DNA of 64,000 bases from Rhodanobacter denitrificans (GCA_017848855.1 JAFIHF010000027.1:1-64000), one strand, 5' to 3'. Counted from the stretch's first letter, positions 1 through 10,758 are shown. Made by a program: numbers and translations. The notes: generated by a model from the sequence alone, not told the origin.

Positions 1-81
1 CATCCCGAACTCGGAAGTGAAACGCAGCCGCGCCGATGGTAGTGTGCACCTCGCATGCAAGAGTAGGTCACCGCCAGGGGC
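1..81 (+). rRNA. rrf: 5S ribosomal RNA, 3' part
   Basis: The window opens inside a 5S rRNA. The conserved central and 3' segments are present (CCCGAACTCGGAAGTGAAAC near positions 4-23, GCCGATGGTAGTGTG near 33-47, and the GAGTAGGTCACCGCCAGG end at 61-78). The 5' third lies outside the window. A strong terminator follows directly, as expected at the end of an rrn operon. The exact 3' end is approximate. Confidence 0.93.
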
Positions 82-91
82 TTTATCCCTC

Positions 92-127
92 GAACACCCT
101 CACCGATCCCGGTGGGGGTGTTTGTTT
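92..127 (+). terminator. Rho-independent terminator of the rrn operon
   Basis: A stem of AACACCCTCACCG with CGGTGGGGGTGTT is followed by TTTGTTTTTG. It lies about 10 bases after the 5S rRNA. Confidence 0.85.
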
Positions 128-197
128 TTGGGCGCTTGCCGGCAAAGCCTGTTCATGCGGCGTGGTCGAGGCCGGAACCGTGCCGCGATCGCCTATC

Positions 198-914
198 ATG
201 CGGCGACGGCGAGGAAAGCGGAGCGCGAGCTTGTTCGTACATGTCGAGACACGCCGACGCCGGCAATGGCAGTGGGCCACGCTGCTGATCGTCAGCGTGT
301 GCGTGCTGTGCTTCGTCTGGTTGGCCATGTTGCCGCTGTCGCAGCGGCTCGCCGTGTTGCAGGAATGGGGCACGGTGCCGGCGAACATCTTCAATGCGCA
401 CGAGCCGCTGTGGCCGCAGCTGACCGACCCCTCGCTGCTGCGCCTGTTCACCGCGCTGTTCATCCACGTTACCTGGCTGCACCTGCTCAGCAACCTGCTG
501 TTCCTGGTGATCTTCGGCTTGCCGGGCGAGCGTGCGTTGGGCTCGTTGCGCTTCCTGCTGCTGTTCGTGCTCGGCGGCATCGTCGCGAATCTGATCGGTG
601 CACTGTCGCTGGCCGGCGTGCGGCTGCCGATCATCGGCTGCAGCGGCGCAGTGTCGGCGGTGGTCGGCACCTACGTGGCGCTGTTTCCGCGCGCACGCCT
701 GGGCCTGGTGCTGCCGCTGGGCTTGTACCTGGAATTCGTGCGCGTGCCGGCCTTCCTGCTGATCGGCATCTGGGTGCTGCTGCAGCTGCTCTTCAGCTAT
801 GCCGGCCCCAGCTACGGCGCCTACGTGTGGTGGGCGCACATCGGCGGTTTCGTGTTCGGCCTGGTCTTTGCGCTGTTCTCGCGCGACGCGATCGCGCGGC
901 GCCTGCGGCATTGA
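198..914 (+). CDS. Rhomboid family intramembrane serine protease
   Basis: The 238-aa protein cleaves membrane proteins within the bilayer. After a basic, arginine-rich N-terminus (residues 1-25) there are about six hydrophobic segments. The family signatures are all present: HLLSN at 95-99, the catalytic serine in GCSGA (Ser149) and the partner histidine in WWAHIGG (His214), the usual Ser-His dyad of rhomboids. The ATG at 198 was chosen because residues upstream of it would come from the 5S terminator region and look non-coding. It is followed 3 bases later by the convergent glutamine amidotransferase gene. The substrate cannot be told from sequence. Confidence 0.88.
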   Translation: MRRRRGKRSASLFVHVETRRRRQWQWATLLIVSVCVLCFVWLAMLPLSQRLAVLQEWGTVPANIFNAHEPLWPQLTDPSLLRLFTALFIHVTWLHLLSNLLFLVIFGLPGERALGSLRFLLLFVLGGIVANLIGALSLAGVRLPIIGCSGAVSAVVGTYVALFPRARLGLVLPLGLYLEFVRVPAFLLIGIWVLLQLLFSYAGPSYGAYVWWAHIGGFVFGLVFALFSRDAIARRLRH

Positions 915-917
915 CTC

Positions 918-1652
918 TCAACGGTGGCGGCCGCCGTGCGACAGCCCATGGCGGCGGGCGAAGTGCTGCAGCAGTCCGCGCGCGACTGGCGTCGCCGCCA
1001 CCTCGCGGTAGCTGCGCTGCGGGTCGGAGCCTTCGCGCTGCATGTCGGCATGCTTGCGGCGGATGTAGGCGCGCATCACGTCGGCGCTGAATTCGGGGTG
1101 GAACTGCGTGCTCACGGCATGCGGACCGTAGCGCAGCCAATGATGCGGATCGCGCTCCGAGCGGGCCAGCACCACGGCGCTGGGCGGCGCCTCCAGCACG
1201 CTCTGCTCGTGCGTGGTGTGCGCGCGGAAACTTTTCGGCAGCGCGCTGGCCAGCGGATCGCCTTCGGCCGCGGCGAGCAATTCGATCGCTTGCGTGCCGA
1301 TCTCGCGTCCGCCGGGGAGGTAATCGACGCGGCCGCCCAGCGCGTGCGCCATCAGCTGATGGCCGAAGCAGACGCCGAACATCGGCAGCTCCGCGTCCAT
1401 CGCGCGGCGGATCCACTCGGCGGCGCGTTCGCTCCAGTCGGCGCGTTCGGTGACCATCGCCGCCGAGCCGGTGATCAGCGCGCCGGCCACCGCGTCGGGC
1501 CGGGGCAGCGCTTCGCCGGCTTCGACGTCGACGACGAGCAGGCGTTGCGGCGGCAGCTGCGCGCCGAGCCGGAACCAGTGCGCGAAATCGCCGTGGCGGG
1601 CGCGGATGGCGTCCGGCGCGCGGCCGGTGCGGACGATCAGGACGGGTTTCAT
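918..1652 (-). CDS. Class I glutamine amidotransferase-like protein
   Basis: This 244-aa single-domain protein has the class I GATase triad: nucleophile Cys95 in FGVCFGHQL, then His185 and Glu187 in QFHPEF. Stand-alone members of this family hydrolyse glutamine or act on gamma-glutamyl compounds. Related proteins are annotated as GMP synthase-like amidotransferases although they lack a synthase domain. The start ATG overlaps the stop of the upstream GspE-like ATPase gene in an ATGA arrangement (1649-1652), so the two are probably co-translated. No functional link between an assembly ATPase and a GATase is evident, and the physiological substrate is unknown. Confidence 0.82.
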   Translation of the reverse strand: MKPVLIVRTGRAPDAIRARHGDFAHWFRLGAQLPPQRLLVVDVEAGEALPRPDAVAGALITGSAAMVTERADWSERAAEWIRRAMDAELPMFGVCFGHQLMAHALGGRVDYLPGGREIGTQAIELLAAAEGDPLASALPKSFRAHTTHEQSVLEAPPSAVVLARSERDPHHWLRYGPHAVSTQFHPEFSADVMRAYIRRKHADMQREGSDPQRSYREVAATPVARGLLQHFARRHGLSHGGRHR

Positions 1653-3493
1653 GCGGGCGGGGATGGAGGAGTCGGTGCGTGTTCGTCGGGCGCTTCGATC
1701 GGCGGCAGCACGGCCAGCACTTCCTGCACCGTGGTGAGTCCGCGCGCCACCTGCTCGGCGGCGGAGATGCGCAGCGGGCGCATGCCTTCGGACAGCGCGA
1801 CCTGGCCGAAGTTGCCCAAGTCGGTCTGCGCCGTGATCAGCCCGCGCAGGCGCGGCGACAGCGGCATCATCTCGTAGATGCCGGTGCGGCCCATGAAGCC
1901 GGTGTTGCGGCATTCCAGGCAGCCGACCGGCGCGCACACGCTGTCCGGCACCGGCAGCGCCCAGCCGTGGGTGAGCGCGCGCCATTCATGCGGATCCTGC
2001 GCGGCTTCGCGCTTGCAGTAGGGGCACAGCGTGCGCACCAGGCGCTGCGCGACCACGCCGGTGAGCGTGGACTGGATCAGGTAGTGCGGCACGCCGAGAT
2101 CGAGCAGGCGCGTCACCGCGCTGGGCGCATCGTTGGTGTGCAGGGTGGAGAGCACCAGGTGGCCGGTGAGCGAGGCCTGCACCGCCATCTGCGCGGTTTC
2201 CAGATCGCGGATTTCGCCCACCATGATGATGTCCGGATCCTGCCGCAGCAGGGTGCGCACGCCGGCGGCGAAGTCGAGGTCGATCGAGGGCTGCACCTGC
2301 ATCTGGTTGAACTCGGAGGAGACCATCTCGATCGGGTCTTCCACCGTGCACACGTTCATCTCCGGCGTGGCGAGGTGTTTCAGCGTGGAGTACAGCGTGG
2401 TGGTCTTGCCCGAGCCGGTGGGGCCGGTGACCAGCACGATGCCGTGCGGGCGCTCCACCATGTGCCGCCACTGCGCCGTCTCGCCCGCGGAGAAACCGAG
2501 CTGGGCGAAGTCCTTCACCACCAGGTCGGGGTCGAAGATGCGCAGCACCATCTTCTCGCCGAACGCGGTGGGCATGCTGGACACGCGCAATTCCACTTCG
2601 CGCCCGGTAGAGGAGCGGGTCTTGATGCGGCCGTCCTGCGGGCGGCGTTTCTCGGCCACGTCCATGCGTGCGAGGATCTTGATGCGCGCGGTCACCGCGC
2701 TCATCACCGGCGGCGGCAGCTCGAACACCTTGTGCATCACGCCGTCGATGCGGAAGCGCATCTGCCCGGCCTCGCGGCGCGGCTCCAGGTGGATGTCCGA
2801 GGCGCGCTGCTCGAACGCGTACTGCAGCAGCCAGTCGACGATGTGCACCACGTGGCGGTCGTCGGCGCCGACTTCGCCGCTCTTGCCCAGCTCGACCAGC
2901 TGCTCGAAGTTGAGGATCGCCGAGGTGTCGTAGCCGCCGTTCGCCTTCGCGTCCTGCGCCAGCTGGATCGAGCGCTGGACGCCGTAGAACTCCTGCAGGT
3001 AGCGGTTGATGTCGATCGGGCTGGACACCACGCGGTGCACGTCCCGGCGCAGCATGTGCGAGAGATCGCGCGCCCAAGCGGCATCGAACGGTTCGGCGGT
3101 GGCGAAGGTCACCTCGCCCGGCGCGGCCGCCACCGGCAGGATGCGGTGGCGCTGCGCATAGGCGTGGCTCACCACCTGGGTGACCGCGGCCACGTTGACC
3201 TTCATCGGGTCGATCTTGAGGTAGGGCAGGCCGGCGTGCCCGGCCAGCCATTCCACCAGCGCTTCCAGACTCAGCGGACGGCCGGGATCGCGCAGGTTCG
3301 GCAGCTTCGCGTTCGCGATCAGCACCAGCGGGTGCAGCTCCACCGCGCTGCGGCCGGAACGCGAACCCATGCGCACCTGCTTGGCGTCGTCGGCGCCGAG
3401 GTAGCCGTCGACCACCAGCGCGGCGAGCAGCTCGTCCAGCTCCAGCCGGCCGCGGCGGCCGAGCAGGGTTGCGATTTGCGGTGATGCGGCCAT
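1649..3493 (-). CDS. GspE/PilB-family secretion or pilus assembly ATPase
   Basis: The 614-aa protein is a hexameric AAA-type ATPase of the type II secretion/type IV pilus superfamily. An N-terminal GspE domain (about 1-200) precedes the ATPase core. The Walker A motif is GPTGSGKT (357-364), the Walker B region [12 protein letters not shown] (419-430) and the histidine box [11 protein letters not shown] (445-455). A four-cysteine zinc site has CPYC at 490-493 and CLEC at 525-528. No other gsp or pil genes flank it, so it is an orphan ATPase here. The proline-rich C-terminus is followed by the overlapping amidotransferase gene. GspE versus PilB cannot be separated by eye. Confidence 0.87.
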   Translation of the reverse strand: MAASPQIATLLGRRGRLELDELLAALVVDGYLGADDAKQVRMGSRSGRSAVELHPLVLIANAKLPNLRDPGRPLSLEALVEWLAGHAGLPYLKIDPMKVNVAAVTQVVSHAYAQRHRILPVAAAPGEVTFATAEPFDAAWARDLSHMLRRDVHRVVSSPIDINRYLQEFYGVQRSIQLAQDAKANGGYDTSAILNFEQLVELGKSGEVGADDRHVVHIVDWLLQYAFEQRASDIHLEPRREAGQMRFRIDGVMHKVFELPPPVMSAVTARIKILARMDVAEKRRPQDGRIKTRSSTGREVELRVSSMPTAFGEKMVLRIFDPDLVVKDFAQLGFSAGETAQWRHMVERPHGIVLVTGPTGSGKTTTLYSTLKHLATPEMNVCTVEDPIEMVSSEFNQMQVQPSIDLDFAAGVRTLLRQDPDIIMVGEIRDLETAQMAVQASLTGHLVLSTLHTNDAPSAVTRLLDLGVPHYLIQSTLTGVVAQRLVRTLCPYCKREAAQDPHEWRALTHGWALPVPDSVCAPVGCLECRNTGFMGRTGIYEMMPLSPRLRGLITAQTDLGNFGQVALSEGMRPLRISAAEQVARGLTTVQEVLAVLPPIEAPDEHAPTPPSPPA

Positions 3494-3554
3494 CCGGACA
3501 ACTCCCCGTGGCGCGGCGCAGTGGCGGAAAACCAGTGCGCAAGCGTGCTGCAGC

Positions 3555-3560
3555 TATACT
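3555..3560 (+). promoter_or_regulatory. Candidate -10 element for glyQS
   Basis: TATACT lies 31 bases upstream of the glyQ start in the 97-bp gap between divergent genes. No convincing -35 hexamer was found at the right spacing. Confidence 0.35.
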
Positions 3561-3590
3561 AACGCGCTTTGTTCACGGTCACGGAAAACC

Positions 3591-4498
<908 letters not shown>

Positions 4499-4502
<4 letters not shown>

Positions 4503-6652
4503 GCGCCGCCAAGTCGCTGCTGATCGAACTGGGCACCGAGGAGCTGCCGCCGAAGGCGCTCGACGAATTGTCCGCCGCGTTCGCGCGCGGCATCTGCGAC
4601 GGCCTCGCCAGGCGCGGCATCGAGGCCGCCGTCGACGAGGCGAAGGCGTACTGCTCGCCGCGGCGTTTGGCCGTCCATATACCGCGCGTCGCCGCGCTGC
4701 AGCCGGAGCAGTCCGTCGAGCGCCGCGGCCCGGCGGTCAACGCCGCGCTGGATGCGCAGGGCCGGCCGTCGAAGGCGCTCACCGGCTTCGCGCAGTCCTG
4801 CGGCGTGGAAGTCGCGCAGCTGGAAAAGCTCGAGACCGACAAGGGCGCGTGGTTCGTGTTCCGCGCGGTGAAGCCGGGCCAGGCGCTGGCCGCCCTGCTG
4901 CCGGAGATCGTGGACGAGGCGCTCAAGGGCCTGCCGATCCCGCGTCCGATGCGCTGGGCCGATCACGACTACGCCTTCGTGCGCCCCGCGCACTGGCTGG
5001 TGATGCTGCACGGCGCGGATGTCGTCGATGGCGAAGTGCTGGGCCTGAAGAGCGGCCGGCAGTCGCGCGGCCACCGCTACATGCATCCGCAGCCGGTGCA
5101 CGTGGCCGATGCCGACGGCTGGCTCGACGCGATGCGCGCCGCCAAGGTGCTGGCCGATCCGGCCGAGCGGCGTGCGCGCGTGCGCGCCGAGGTGGCGCGC
5201 GCGGCGCAGGCGACCGGCGGCGAGCCGCGGCTCGACGAGGCGCTGCTCGACGAGATCGCGAACCTCGTCGAGTGGCCGGTGGCGATCGCCTGCGACTTCG
5301 AGCGCGGCTTCCTCGCCGTGCCGCCGGAGGCGCTGGTCACCACCATGGAGACCAACCAGAAGTTCGTGCCGGTGTTCGACGCGGGCGGCAAGCTCACCGA
5401 GCACTTCATCGGCGTCGCGAACATCGAATCGAAGCAGCCCGCCGAGATCCGCAAGGGCTACGAGCGCGTGATCCGCCCGCGCTTCGCCGACGCGAAGTTC
5501 TTCTGGGACGAGGACCTGAAGACGCCGCTGGCGAGCTATCAGGAGCAGCTCAAGGGCGTCACCTACCAGCAGGCGCTGGGCAGCCTGTGGGACAAGAGCG
5601 TGCGCGTGGCCGAACTGGCGCGCATCGTGGCCGGGCGCGTCGGCGTCGATGCCGGCGCGGCCACCCGCGCGGCTTCCCTGAGCAAGTGCGACCTGCTCAC
5701 CCGCATGGTGGGCGAGTTCCCCGAACTGCAGGGCGTGATGGGCCGCTACTACGCCGGCCACGACGGCGAACAGGCCGACGTGGCGACGGCGCTGGACAGC
5801 TACTACCAGCCGCGCTACGCCCGCGACGGCATCGCCGCCGACCCGCTGGGCCAGGTGCTGGCCGTGGCCGAGCGTCTCGACACCCTCGCCGGCATCTTCG
5901 CGGTGGGCCTGAAGCCCAGCGGCAACAAGGACCCGTTCGCCCTGCGCCGTGCCGCGCTGGGCCTGGCGCGCACCCTGATCGAGGGCAAGCTGGAGCTCGA
6001 CCTGCGCGCCGTGTTCATCGAGGCGCTGGAACTGCTGCCCGACGCGGCCCTCTTGGCTGGCGTGAAGCCCGGCAAGGACGGCAAGCCGCCCGCGGTCGAC
6101 ATCGGCCAACGCCGAGCGGCGCTGGCGGTCGAGCTGGTCGATTTCGTGCTGGATCGCCTGCGCGGCTATTACGCGGAGCAGGGCTGCCCGGCCGAAGCCT
6201 ACGAGGCCGTGCTCGCGGTGCAGCCGGAGACGCTGCCCGATTTCGACCACCGCCTGCATGCCGTGGTCGAGTTCGGCCAGTTGCCGGAAGCGGCCAGCCT
6301 GGCCGCGGCGAACAAGCGCGTGGCGAACATCCTGCGCAAGCAGGCCGAAGAGGATGGCGGCGCGGTGCCGCCGGAAGCGCTCGATCCCGCGCACTTCGAG
6401 GATGCCGCGGAGCGCGCGTTGGCCGATGCGCTCGGCGTGGCCAGCCAGGAGACCACCGAAGCGCTGCGGCGCGGCGACTACACCAGCGTGCTGAAGCGGC
6501 TGGCGCAGCTGCAGGCGCCGGTGGACGCGTTCTTCGAGCAGGTGCTGGTGAATGCGGAGAACCCGGCGGTGCGCCGCAACCGCCTCGCCCTGCTGGGGCG
6601 GCTCAAGGCCGCCTTCGGCGCGGTGGCCGACATCGCGCTGCTGCGCGGCTGA
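4499..6652 (+). CDS. glyS: Glycine--tRNA ligase beta subunit
   Basis: The 717-aa beta subunit carries the tRNA-recognition and anticodon-binding parts of tetrameric glycyl-tRNA synthetase. It begins [18 protein letters not shown], the typical GlyS N-terminus, and has the usual length of about 690-720 aa. The start codon overlaps the glyQ stop, which supports stoichiometric translation of the two chains. The only downstream hairpin (6693-6723) is oriented to terminate the convergent regulator gene. Confidence 0.96.
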
Positions 6653-6692
6653 TCGCGAGACTCGGCCGGGCGGGCGCCCGCGTTCTTCCAAC

Positions 6693-6723
6693 AAAAACGC
6701 GGCGACCCGGTCGGGTCGCCGCG
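6693..6723 (-). terminator. Rho-independent terminator for the XRE regulator gene
   Basis: A 12-bp perfect stem (CGCGGCGACCCG with CGGGTCGCCGCG) is followed by TTTTTGT when read on the minus strand. It sits between the convergent glyS and regulator genes. Without a T-run on the plus side it is a weaker stop for glyS. Confidence 0.8.
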
Positions 6724-6760
6724 TGTCGTGGTGCCAGCGAGGCGCGGGCTGTCCCTGATA

Positions 6761-7342
6761 TCAGGCGATTTCGCGCGTCTTCGCCTGACGGATGCGCTCG
6801 GCCAGCTGGCGATTGAACTTCAGCATGGCGGCGGCGTCCACGCTCGAACCGTCGCTGCCCAGGATCTCGTACAGGTTGCTGAGCATGTCGGTGTTCTCGG
6901 CGAGCGTCAGCGGACTGTTCGCCAGCTCCAGCTCCGACTGCAGGATCTGCATCGCGGTATTCAGCCGATGCGGGTCGAGCGCGGTGTCGACGTGGGCCGC
7001 CAGGCGCGGGTGGGCGTGGTTGATGCGGCCGCGCGAACGCTGCGGCGAGACGGTTTCGGAGCTGTACTGCGCATCGTCCCCGCCGATGGTGTTCGGGTCG
7101 ACCTGCAGGGCGCCCTCGCCGGCAACCAGCCAGACCAGGGAGATGCCCAGCGTGCGCGCCATGGTGACGCAGCGCGCACGCGAGGGGTCGGTGTTGCCGT
7201 CGCGCCAGCTGCGCACCACGCCTTCGGAAAAGCCGCACATGCGTGCGATCTCGGTGGCGCTGCCCACGCGCTGGATCAGCAACTTGATGCGATCGGCGAA
7301 GGTCGACTGGAGCGGATCGTGCGGAATTTTCTGCGTGCTCAT
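6761..7342 (-). CDS. XRE-family helix-turn-helix transcriptional regulator
   Basis: The 193-aa protein has a Cro/CI-type helix-turn-helix at about residues 15-72 (SATEIARMCGFSEGVVRSWR is the core), so it should bind DNA. The C-terminal 120 residues are of unknown type and contain helical stretches likely used for dimerisation. I chose the ATG at 7342 (MSTQKIPHDP) rather than one 13 codons upstream because the longer version adds a proline-rich stretch unlike HTH proteins. No neighbouring gene identifies its target. It could be a prophage-type regulator, but no phage genes are near. Confidence 0.8.
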   Translation of the reverse strand: MSTQKIPHDPLQSTFADRIKLLIQRVGSATEIARMCGFSEGVVRSWRDGNTDPSRARCVTMARTLGISLVWLVAGEGALQVDPNTIGGDDAQYSSETVSPQRSRGRINHAHPRLAAHVDTALDPHRLNTAMQILQSELELANSPLTLAENTDMLSNLYEILGSDGSSVDAAAMLKFNRQLAERIRQAKTREIA

Positions 7343-7733
7343 GGCGGTTGACCTTGGATGGACAGGGGGAACGGGTCGCAAGTTTGCGCGTTATCGTGTC
7401 GAAAGAATGCGTTGGCAGCGTAAAGGAGCCGTTTGGCCGCAAAACGTGCTTGCGTCGCAGTTCAGCCCCTGCTCGCCCGGCCCAAGCAGCGCTGTCCTTG
7501 GCCTGCGACGGAATCCCTCACGGAAAATGATAAGCGTCACCAAGAAGTTCCGGTTGACCGTTGCCGCGCGGCCGTTTCGTATACGTTCACGCAAAAGTGT
7601 GGGTAGACCGGCTTGACTTTCCCGTTGCCATGCATTTTGGGCTATGCTCGGCGTTTCCCCCGCGAAGAAACCCAGGCGTAGTCGCACCGTCCGGTTTCCG
7701 TGTTCGATCCAATTCAGCAACGAGGCTTACCCC
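7343..7733. other. Intergenic control region between divergent genes
   Basis: This 391-bp stretch separates the XRE regulator (minus) from the lipoprotein gene (plus). I see no gene in it. TATGCT at 7643-7648 is a possible -10 box for the lipoprotein, but the nearest TTGACT (7613-7618) is 24 bases away, too far for a standard sigma70 promoter. A GAGG ribosome-binding site lies at 7722-7725. Confidence 0.5.
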
Positions 7734-8597
7734 ATGCGCAAGATGGTTTTGTCGGTGATGTCGATGGCCGTGCTGGCCTTGGCCGGTTGCGGCTCGTCGG
7801 CGTCGTCGCAGTCGGAGAGCGGCGCTGCCAGCGCCGCTTCGACCGCGGCCGCCACCGCCGGTTCCGTGAGCGGCACCATCACGGTGCGCGGCCCGATCCA
7901 GCCGTCGCCGAACGCGCAGCTGGTGATCAACCTGGTCGACGTGTCCTCCGCGCAGGCCGGTTCGGCGCCGGTGGCCAGCAAGACGGCGCCCGCGGGCACA
8001 ACCTTCCCCTACTCGTTCGAGCTGAACTTCAAGCCGGGCGAGATCAATCCGGCCGACCTGTACGTGGTGAAGGCCGTCCTCACCGACGGTGCCCGCCACT
8101 ACACCATGCCGATCCAGGCGCCGGTGCTGACCAAGGGCAACAAGAACCAGGCCACGATCGAGCTGGTGGCCGAGCAGACCCCGGCCGAGAAGGACCTGGC
8201 CGACTTCAATGCGCTGATCAAGCAGATCGGCGGCATGAAGGTGTCGAGCGGCACCAAGCTGGACCCGAACGCCTCGCGCGGCTGGCAGGTGTTCCGCCAG
8301 GACGGCGAGGTGAAGGTGATCCGCGAGCTGGTGGATTACGGCGACAAGGGCTTCACCAGCACCGACTTCGCCTACAAGAACGGTTCGCCGTGGGTGGCCG
8401 TGCAGCAGAAGAAGGCGAACAAGGACGCCGCGCCCAGCTCGACCGAGCGCGCCAGCTGGACCGAGAACGGCATGGTGGTGCTGCACGAGCAGCAGGCCGG
8501 CGGCAAGAGCGGCGAGCTGGACGCCGACGCAGCCAGCAACCTGCGCCAGCAGGCGCTGACCATCTACAACCTCGCCGGCGGCAACAAGAAGAAGTAA
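7734..8597 (+). CDS. YbaY-family lipoprotein
   Basis: The 287-aa protein is an exported lipoprotein. The signal peptide MRKMVLSVMSMAVLALAGC ends in an LAGC lipobox with Cys19 as the lipidated residue. A serine/alanine-rich linker (20-45) leads into a YbaY/YscW-like beta domain (about 46-150: SGTITVRGPIQPSPNAQLVINLVDVS, given here only as a region, then FPYSFELNF). The C-terminal half, about 150-287, has no match I recognise. The ATG at 7734 is set by the lipobox and the GAGG site 8 bases upstream. It stands alone, with its own terminator. Family members are of unknown function, some resembling type III secretion pilotins. Confidence 0.8.
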   Translation: MRKMVLSVMSMAVLALAGCGSSASSQSESGAASAASTAAATAGSVSGTITVRGPIQPSPNAQLVINLVDVSSAQAGSAPVASKTAPAGTTFPYSFELNFKPGEINPADLYVVKAVLTDGARHYTMPIQAPVLTKGNKNQATIELVAEQTPAEKDLADFNALIKQIGGMKVSSGTKLDPNASRGWQVFRQDGEVKVIRELVDYGDKGFTSTDFAYKNGSPWVAVQQKKANKDAAPSSTERASWTENGMVVLHEQQAGGKSGELDADAASNLRQQALTIYNLAGGNKKK

Positions 8598-8614
8598 GCC
8601 GCGGCGTCAGGCTT

Positions 8615-8649
8615 CACGAAAAAGGCCGGCATTGCCGGCCTTTTTCGTG
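8615..8649 (+). terminator. Rho-independent terminator after the lipoprotein gene
   Basis: A 16-bp perfect stem, CACGAAAAAGGCCGGC with its complement, has a 3-base loop, with the T-run built into the right arm (GGCCTTTTT). Confidence 0.88.
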
Positions 8650-8660
8650 GATTTGAATGC

Positions 8661-8825
8661 GCCTTTGCGATCATCCCTGACCGCGAAGATCAAACGGACG
8701 GCCATCCATGGCTTTGCCTTTGCGATCATCCCTGACCGCGAAGATCAAACGGGCGGCCATCCATGGCTTTGCCTTTGCGATCATCCCTGATCGCGAAGAT
8801 CAAATGGGCGGCCATCCATGGCCGC
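8661..8825. repeat. Three tandem 55-bp repeats
   Basis: Units start at 8661, 8716 and 8771 with GCCTTTGCGATCATCCCTGA. They are nearly identical over 55 bp (a few substitutions), and the third loses its last bases into GGCCGCAC. Each unit contains the near-palindrome GGCCATCCATGGC. They fill the gap between the lipoprotein terminator and the 3' end of the esterase gene. No coding role is evident. Confidence 0.9.
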
Positions 8826-8860
8826 ACTTTTCACGGGGCGTGCTTCCCGTTCCGCGCTTT

Positions 8861-10693
8861 TCAGAAGGCGTATTTCACGCCCAGGTTCACGCTGTTGTAC
8901 TTCTGGCTGTTGTCGCTGAAGCGGCCGCTGTAGCCCACCCAGCCGCTGAGCTGCGGGTTGAACTGCGCGGACAGGCCCAGGTCGGCGGTGCCCCAGGTCT
9001 TGTCCGGCACGTAGCCGGTCAGCGCGAAGCTGCCATTCATGCTGGTCAGGCCCGCGCTCACCGCGCGCGCGTCGGCCTTGCCGTCGTGGTTCCAGGCGAT
9101 TTCCGCATACGGCGACAGCAGGGTGTTGCCGGCTTGCCAGTGGCCCTGCACGCGCCAGCCCAGCGTGCCGATCAGCGCATTGCGCTGCTGGTGGCCGAAC
9201 CACATCGCGGTGCTGTCGTTGCCGTCCTCGTTGTAGCCGCTGACCTTGACCGTCTGCCACTCGGCGGTGGCGAACGGGCCGGTGCGCACGCTGCCCAGGT
9301 CGAACCACCAGCCGCCGGTGAGGCCCGCGCCCAGGCGCGAACCGTCGGTCTTGCCGCTTTCGGTGCGGGTGGCCGCGCCGATCGCGAGGCGGCGGTTGAT
9401 GTCGCTGAAATTGGACTGGCCGAAATCGGCATAGCCGCCCACGTAGCCGCCGCCCTGGTGCCAGGTGACGTAGCCGAGGCCGCTGATGTCCTGCAGCTTG
9501 TAGCCGCCACCGCCGCTGAAGCTGGCGTGGTGCTGGCCCACGCCCAGCGCGATGCCGGCGGAGAGATTGTCGGTGGCGCGCACGTCCACGCCCAGGGTGA
9601 GGTTGACGTTGTTGCTGGTGGTCTTCGGCGAGCTGGCCTGGCCGTCGAAGCGCTGGTGCGCATAGTCCACGTTGACGAAGGCGCGGGTGTCGCTGCCGTT
9701 GCCGTCGGCCAGCATCTCGTTGCGGATCGCGCGGGTCTGCGCGGCGCTGGCGGCCAGCGGCGCCTCGCCCAGCAGCGAAACCTGGCCGGGCGCGGCGATT
9801 TCGCCGAGCACGATCTGGGCCAGCATCTTGTGCGTCGCGGTGGTGGGATGCACGCCGTCGGCAAAGAAATAGCTCTGGTCGGTGCCCGTCGCGTAGGAGA
9901 ACGGCAGGCCCGCGCCCTGCGGGCCGCACTGCACCGAGCTGCCGTTGCAGGCCGGCGTGGTGACGTTGCTGAAGCCGTAGGCCGAGGGATGGGCGATCAC
10001 CTCGTTGATGAGCCCGTAGGTGTTCACCGGGATGATGTTCAGGCCCTGGCCGCTGAGCTGCGCCAGGCCCGTGTTCAAGGCGCCGTTGAACAGCACGGCG
10101 AGCTGGGTGGCGCCCGCGGAAACGGCGGCGCCGCCGGCCTGCGCTTCCGGCGTGGCGCCCATGTTCGGCAGGTTGTAGACCACCACGTATTTGGCGCCGC
10201 TCGCCTGCATCTGGCCGAGCAGGCCGAGCTCGGTCTTCGCCGCGTTGAGGGTGCCGGCGGCGAGCGCGTTCGGGTCGGTGGTGGTGCCGGTGAGGTAGAA
10301 GATGTCGTTGGCGCCGCCCCAGACCTGGTACAGCGCGTTGCCGTCGGCGTGGCCGCCGTTGGCGGCCAGGTACATCTGGAACTGCTGCGGCAGGGTCGGC
10401 ACGGGGGCCACGCCCTGCACCACGCCGGCACCGCCGAAGGCGTAGTCGCTGCCGCCCAGCAGCGAGGCCTGGATCGGGCTGCCCAGCCCGGCGGCCACCA
10501 GCTCCGCCGCCGTCTTGCCCGGGTTGGTGGTGAAACGCAGCGGCGTCGGCGAACCCTGCGACAGCGACAGGTTGCCGGCGTCGCTGAGGCTGTCGCCGAA
10601 CACGACGACCTTGCTGAAATCGGTGGCGCTGGCGGCCGTGCTGAACAGCAGGGCGGCAGTGATGGCGCCCACCAGATGACGGGTACGAAGCAT
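8861..10693 (-). CDS. Autotransporter GDSL-type esterase
   Basis: The 610-aa protein is a type Va autotransporter whose passenger is a GDSL/SGNH lipase-esterase, related to EstA/EstP outer-membrane esterases. A signal peptide (about 1-23, ending ASA) precedes the catalytic block VFGDSLSDAGN with Ser35. The GGAND block (126-130) and the DGVHP block with Asp279 and His282 complete the SGNH set. From about residue 340 onward the repeated glycine/aromatic beta-strands form the translocator barrel, ending in the typical terminal phenylalanine (GVKYAF). The ATG at 10693 gives a proper signal peptide. Expected location is the outer membrane with the esterase outside. Confidence 0.92.
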   Translation of the reverse strand: MLRTRHLVGAITAALLFSTAASATDFSKVVVFGDSLSDAGNLSLSQGSPTPLRFTTNPGKTAAELVAAGLGSPIQASLLGGSDYAFGGAGVVQGVAPVPTLPQQFQMYLAANGGHADGNALYQVWGGANDIFYLTGTTTDPNALAAGTLNAAKTELGLLGQMQASGAKYVVVYNLPNMGATPEAQAGGAAVSAGATQLAVLFNGALNTGLAQLSGQGLNIIPVNTYGLINEVIAHPSAYGFSNVTTPACNGSSVQCGPQGAGLPFSYATGTDQSYFFADGVHPTTATHKMLAQIVLGEIAAPGQVSLLGEAPLAASAAQTRAIRNEMLADGNGSDTRAFVNVDYAHQRFDGQASSPKTTSNNVNLTLGVDVRATDNLSAGIALGVGQHHASFSGGGGYKLQDISGLGYVTWHQGGGYVGGYADFGQSNFSDINRRLAIGAATRTESGKTDGSRLGAGLTGGWWFDLGSVRTGPFATAEWQTVKVSGYNEDGNDSTAMWFGHQQRNALIGTLGWRVQGHWQAGNTLLSPYAEIAWNHDGKADARAVSAGLTSMNGSFALTGYVPDKTWGTADLGLSAQFNPQLSGWVGYSGRFSDNSQKYNSVNLGVKYAF

Positions 10694-10758
10694 GCGGATA
10701 CTCCCCGGCCGGGATGGCCTTGTTAGCTGGGCGTTACGGTACGGCAATCCATACGGAA

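Noticed and set aside
1679..3484. A 601-codon open frame on the plus strand opposite the GspE-like gene
   Set aside because: It is antisense to a gene with clear motor motifs. It is rich in His, Arg and Gly, typical of shadow frames in GC-rich DNA.
7574..7592. A further LacI operator near CGTATACGTTCACG
   Set aside because: The centre is TATA rather than TACGTA and the flanks do not match the 14-mer. It lies upstream of an unrelated lipoprotein.
8661..8825. CRISPR array
   Set aside because: The units are directly adjacent 55-bp tandem repeats with no unique spacers and no cas genes nearby.
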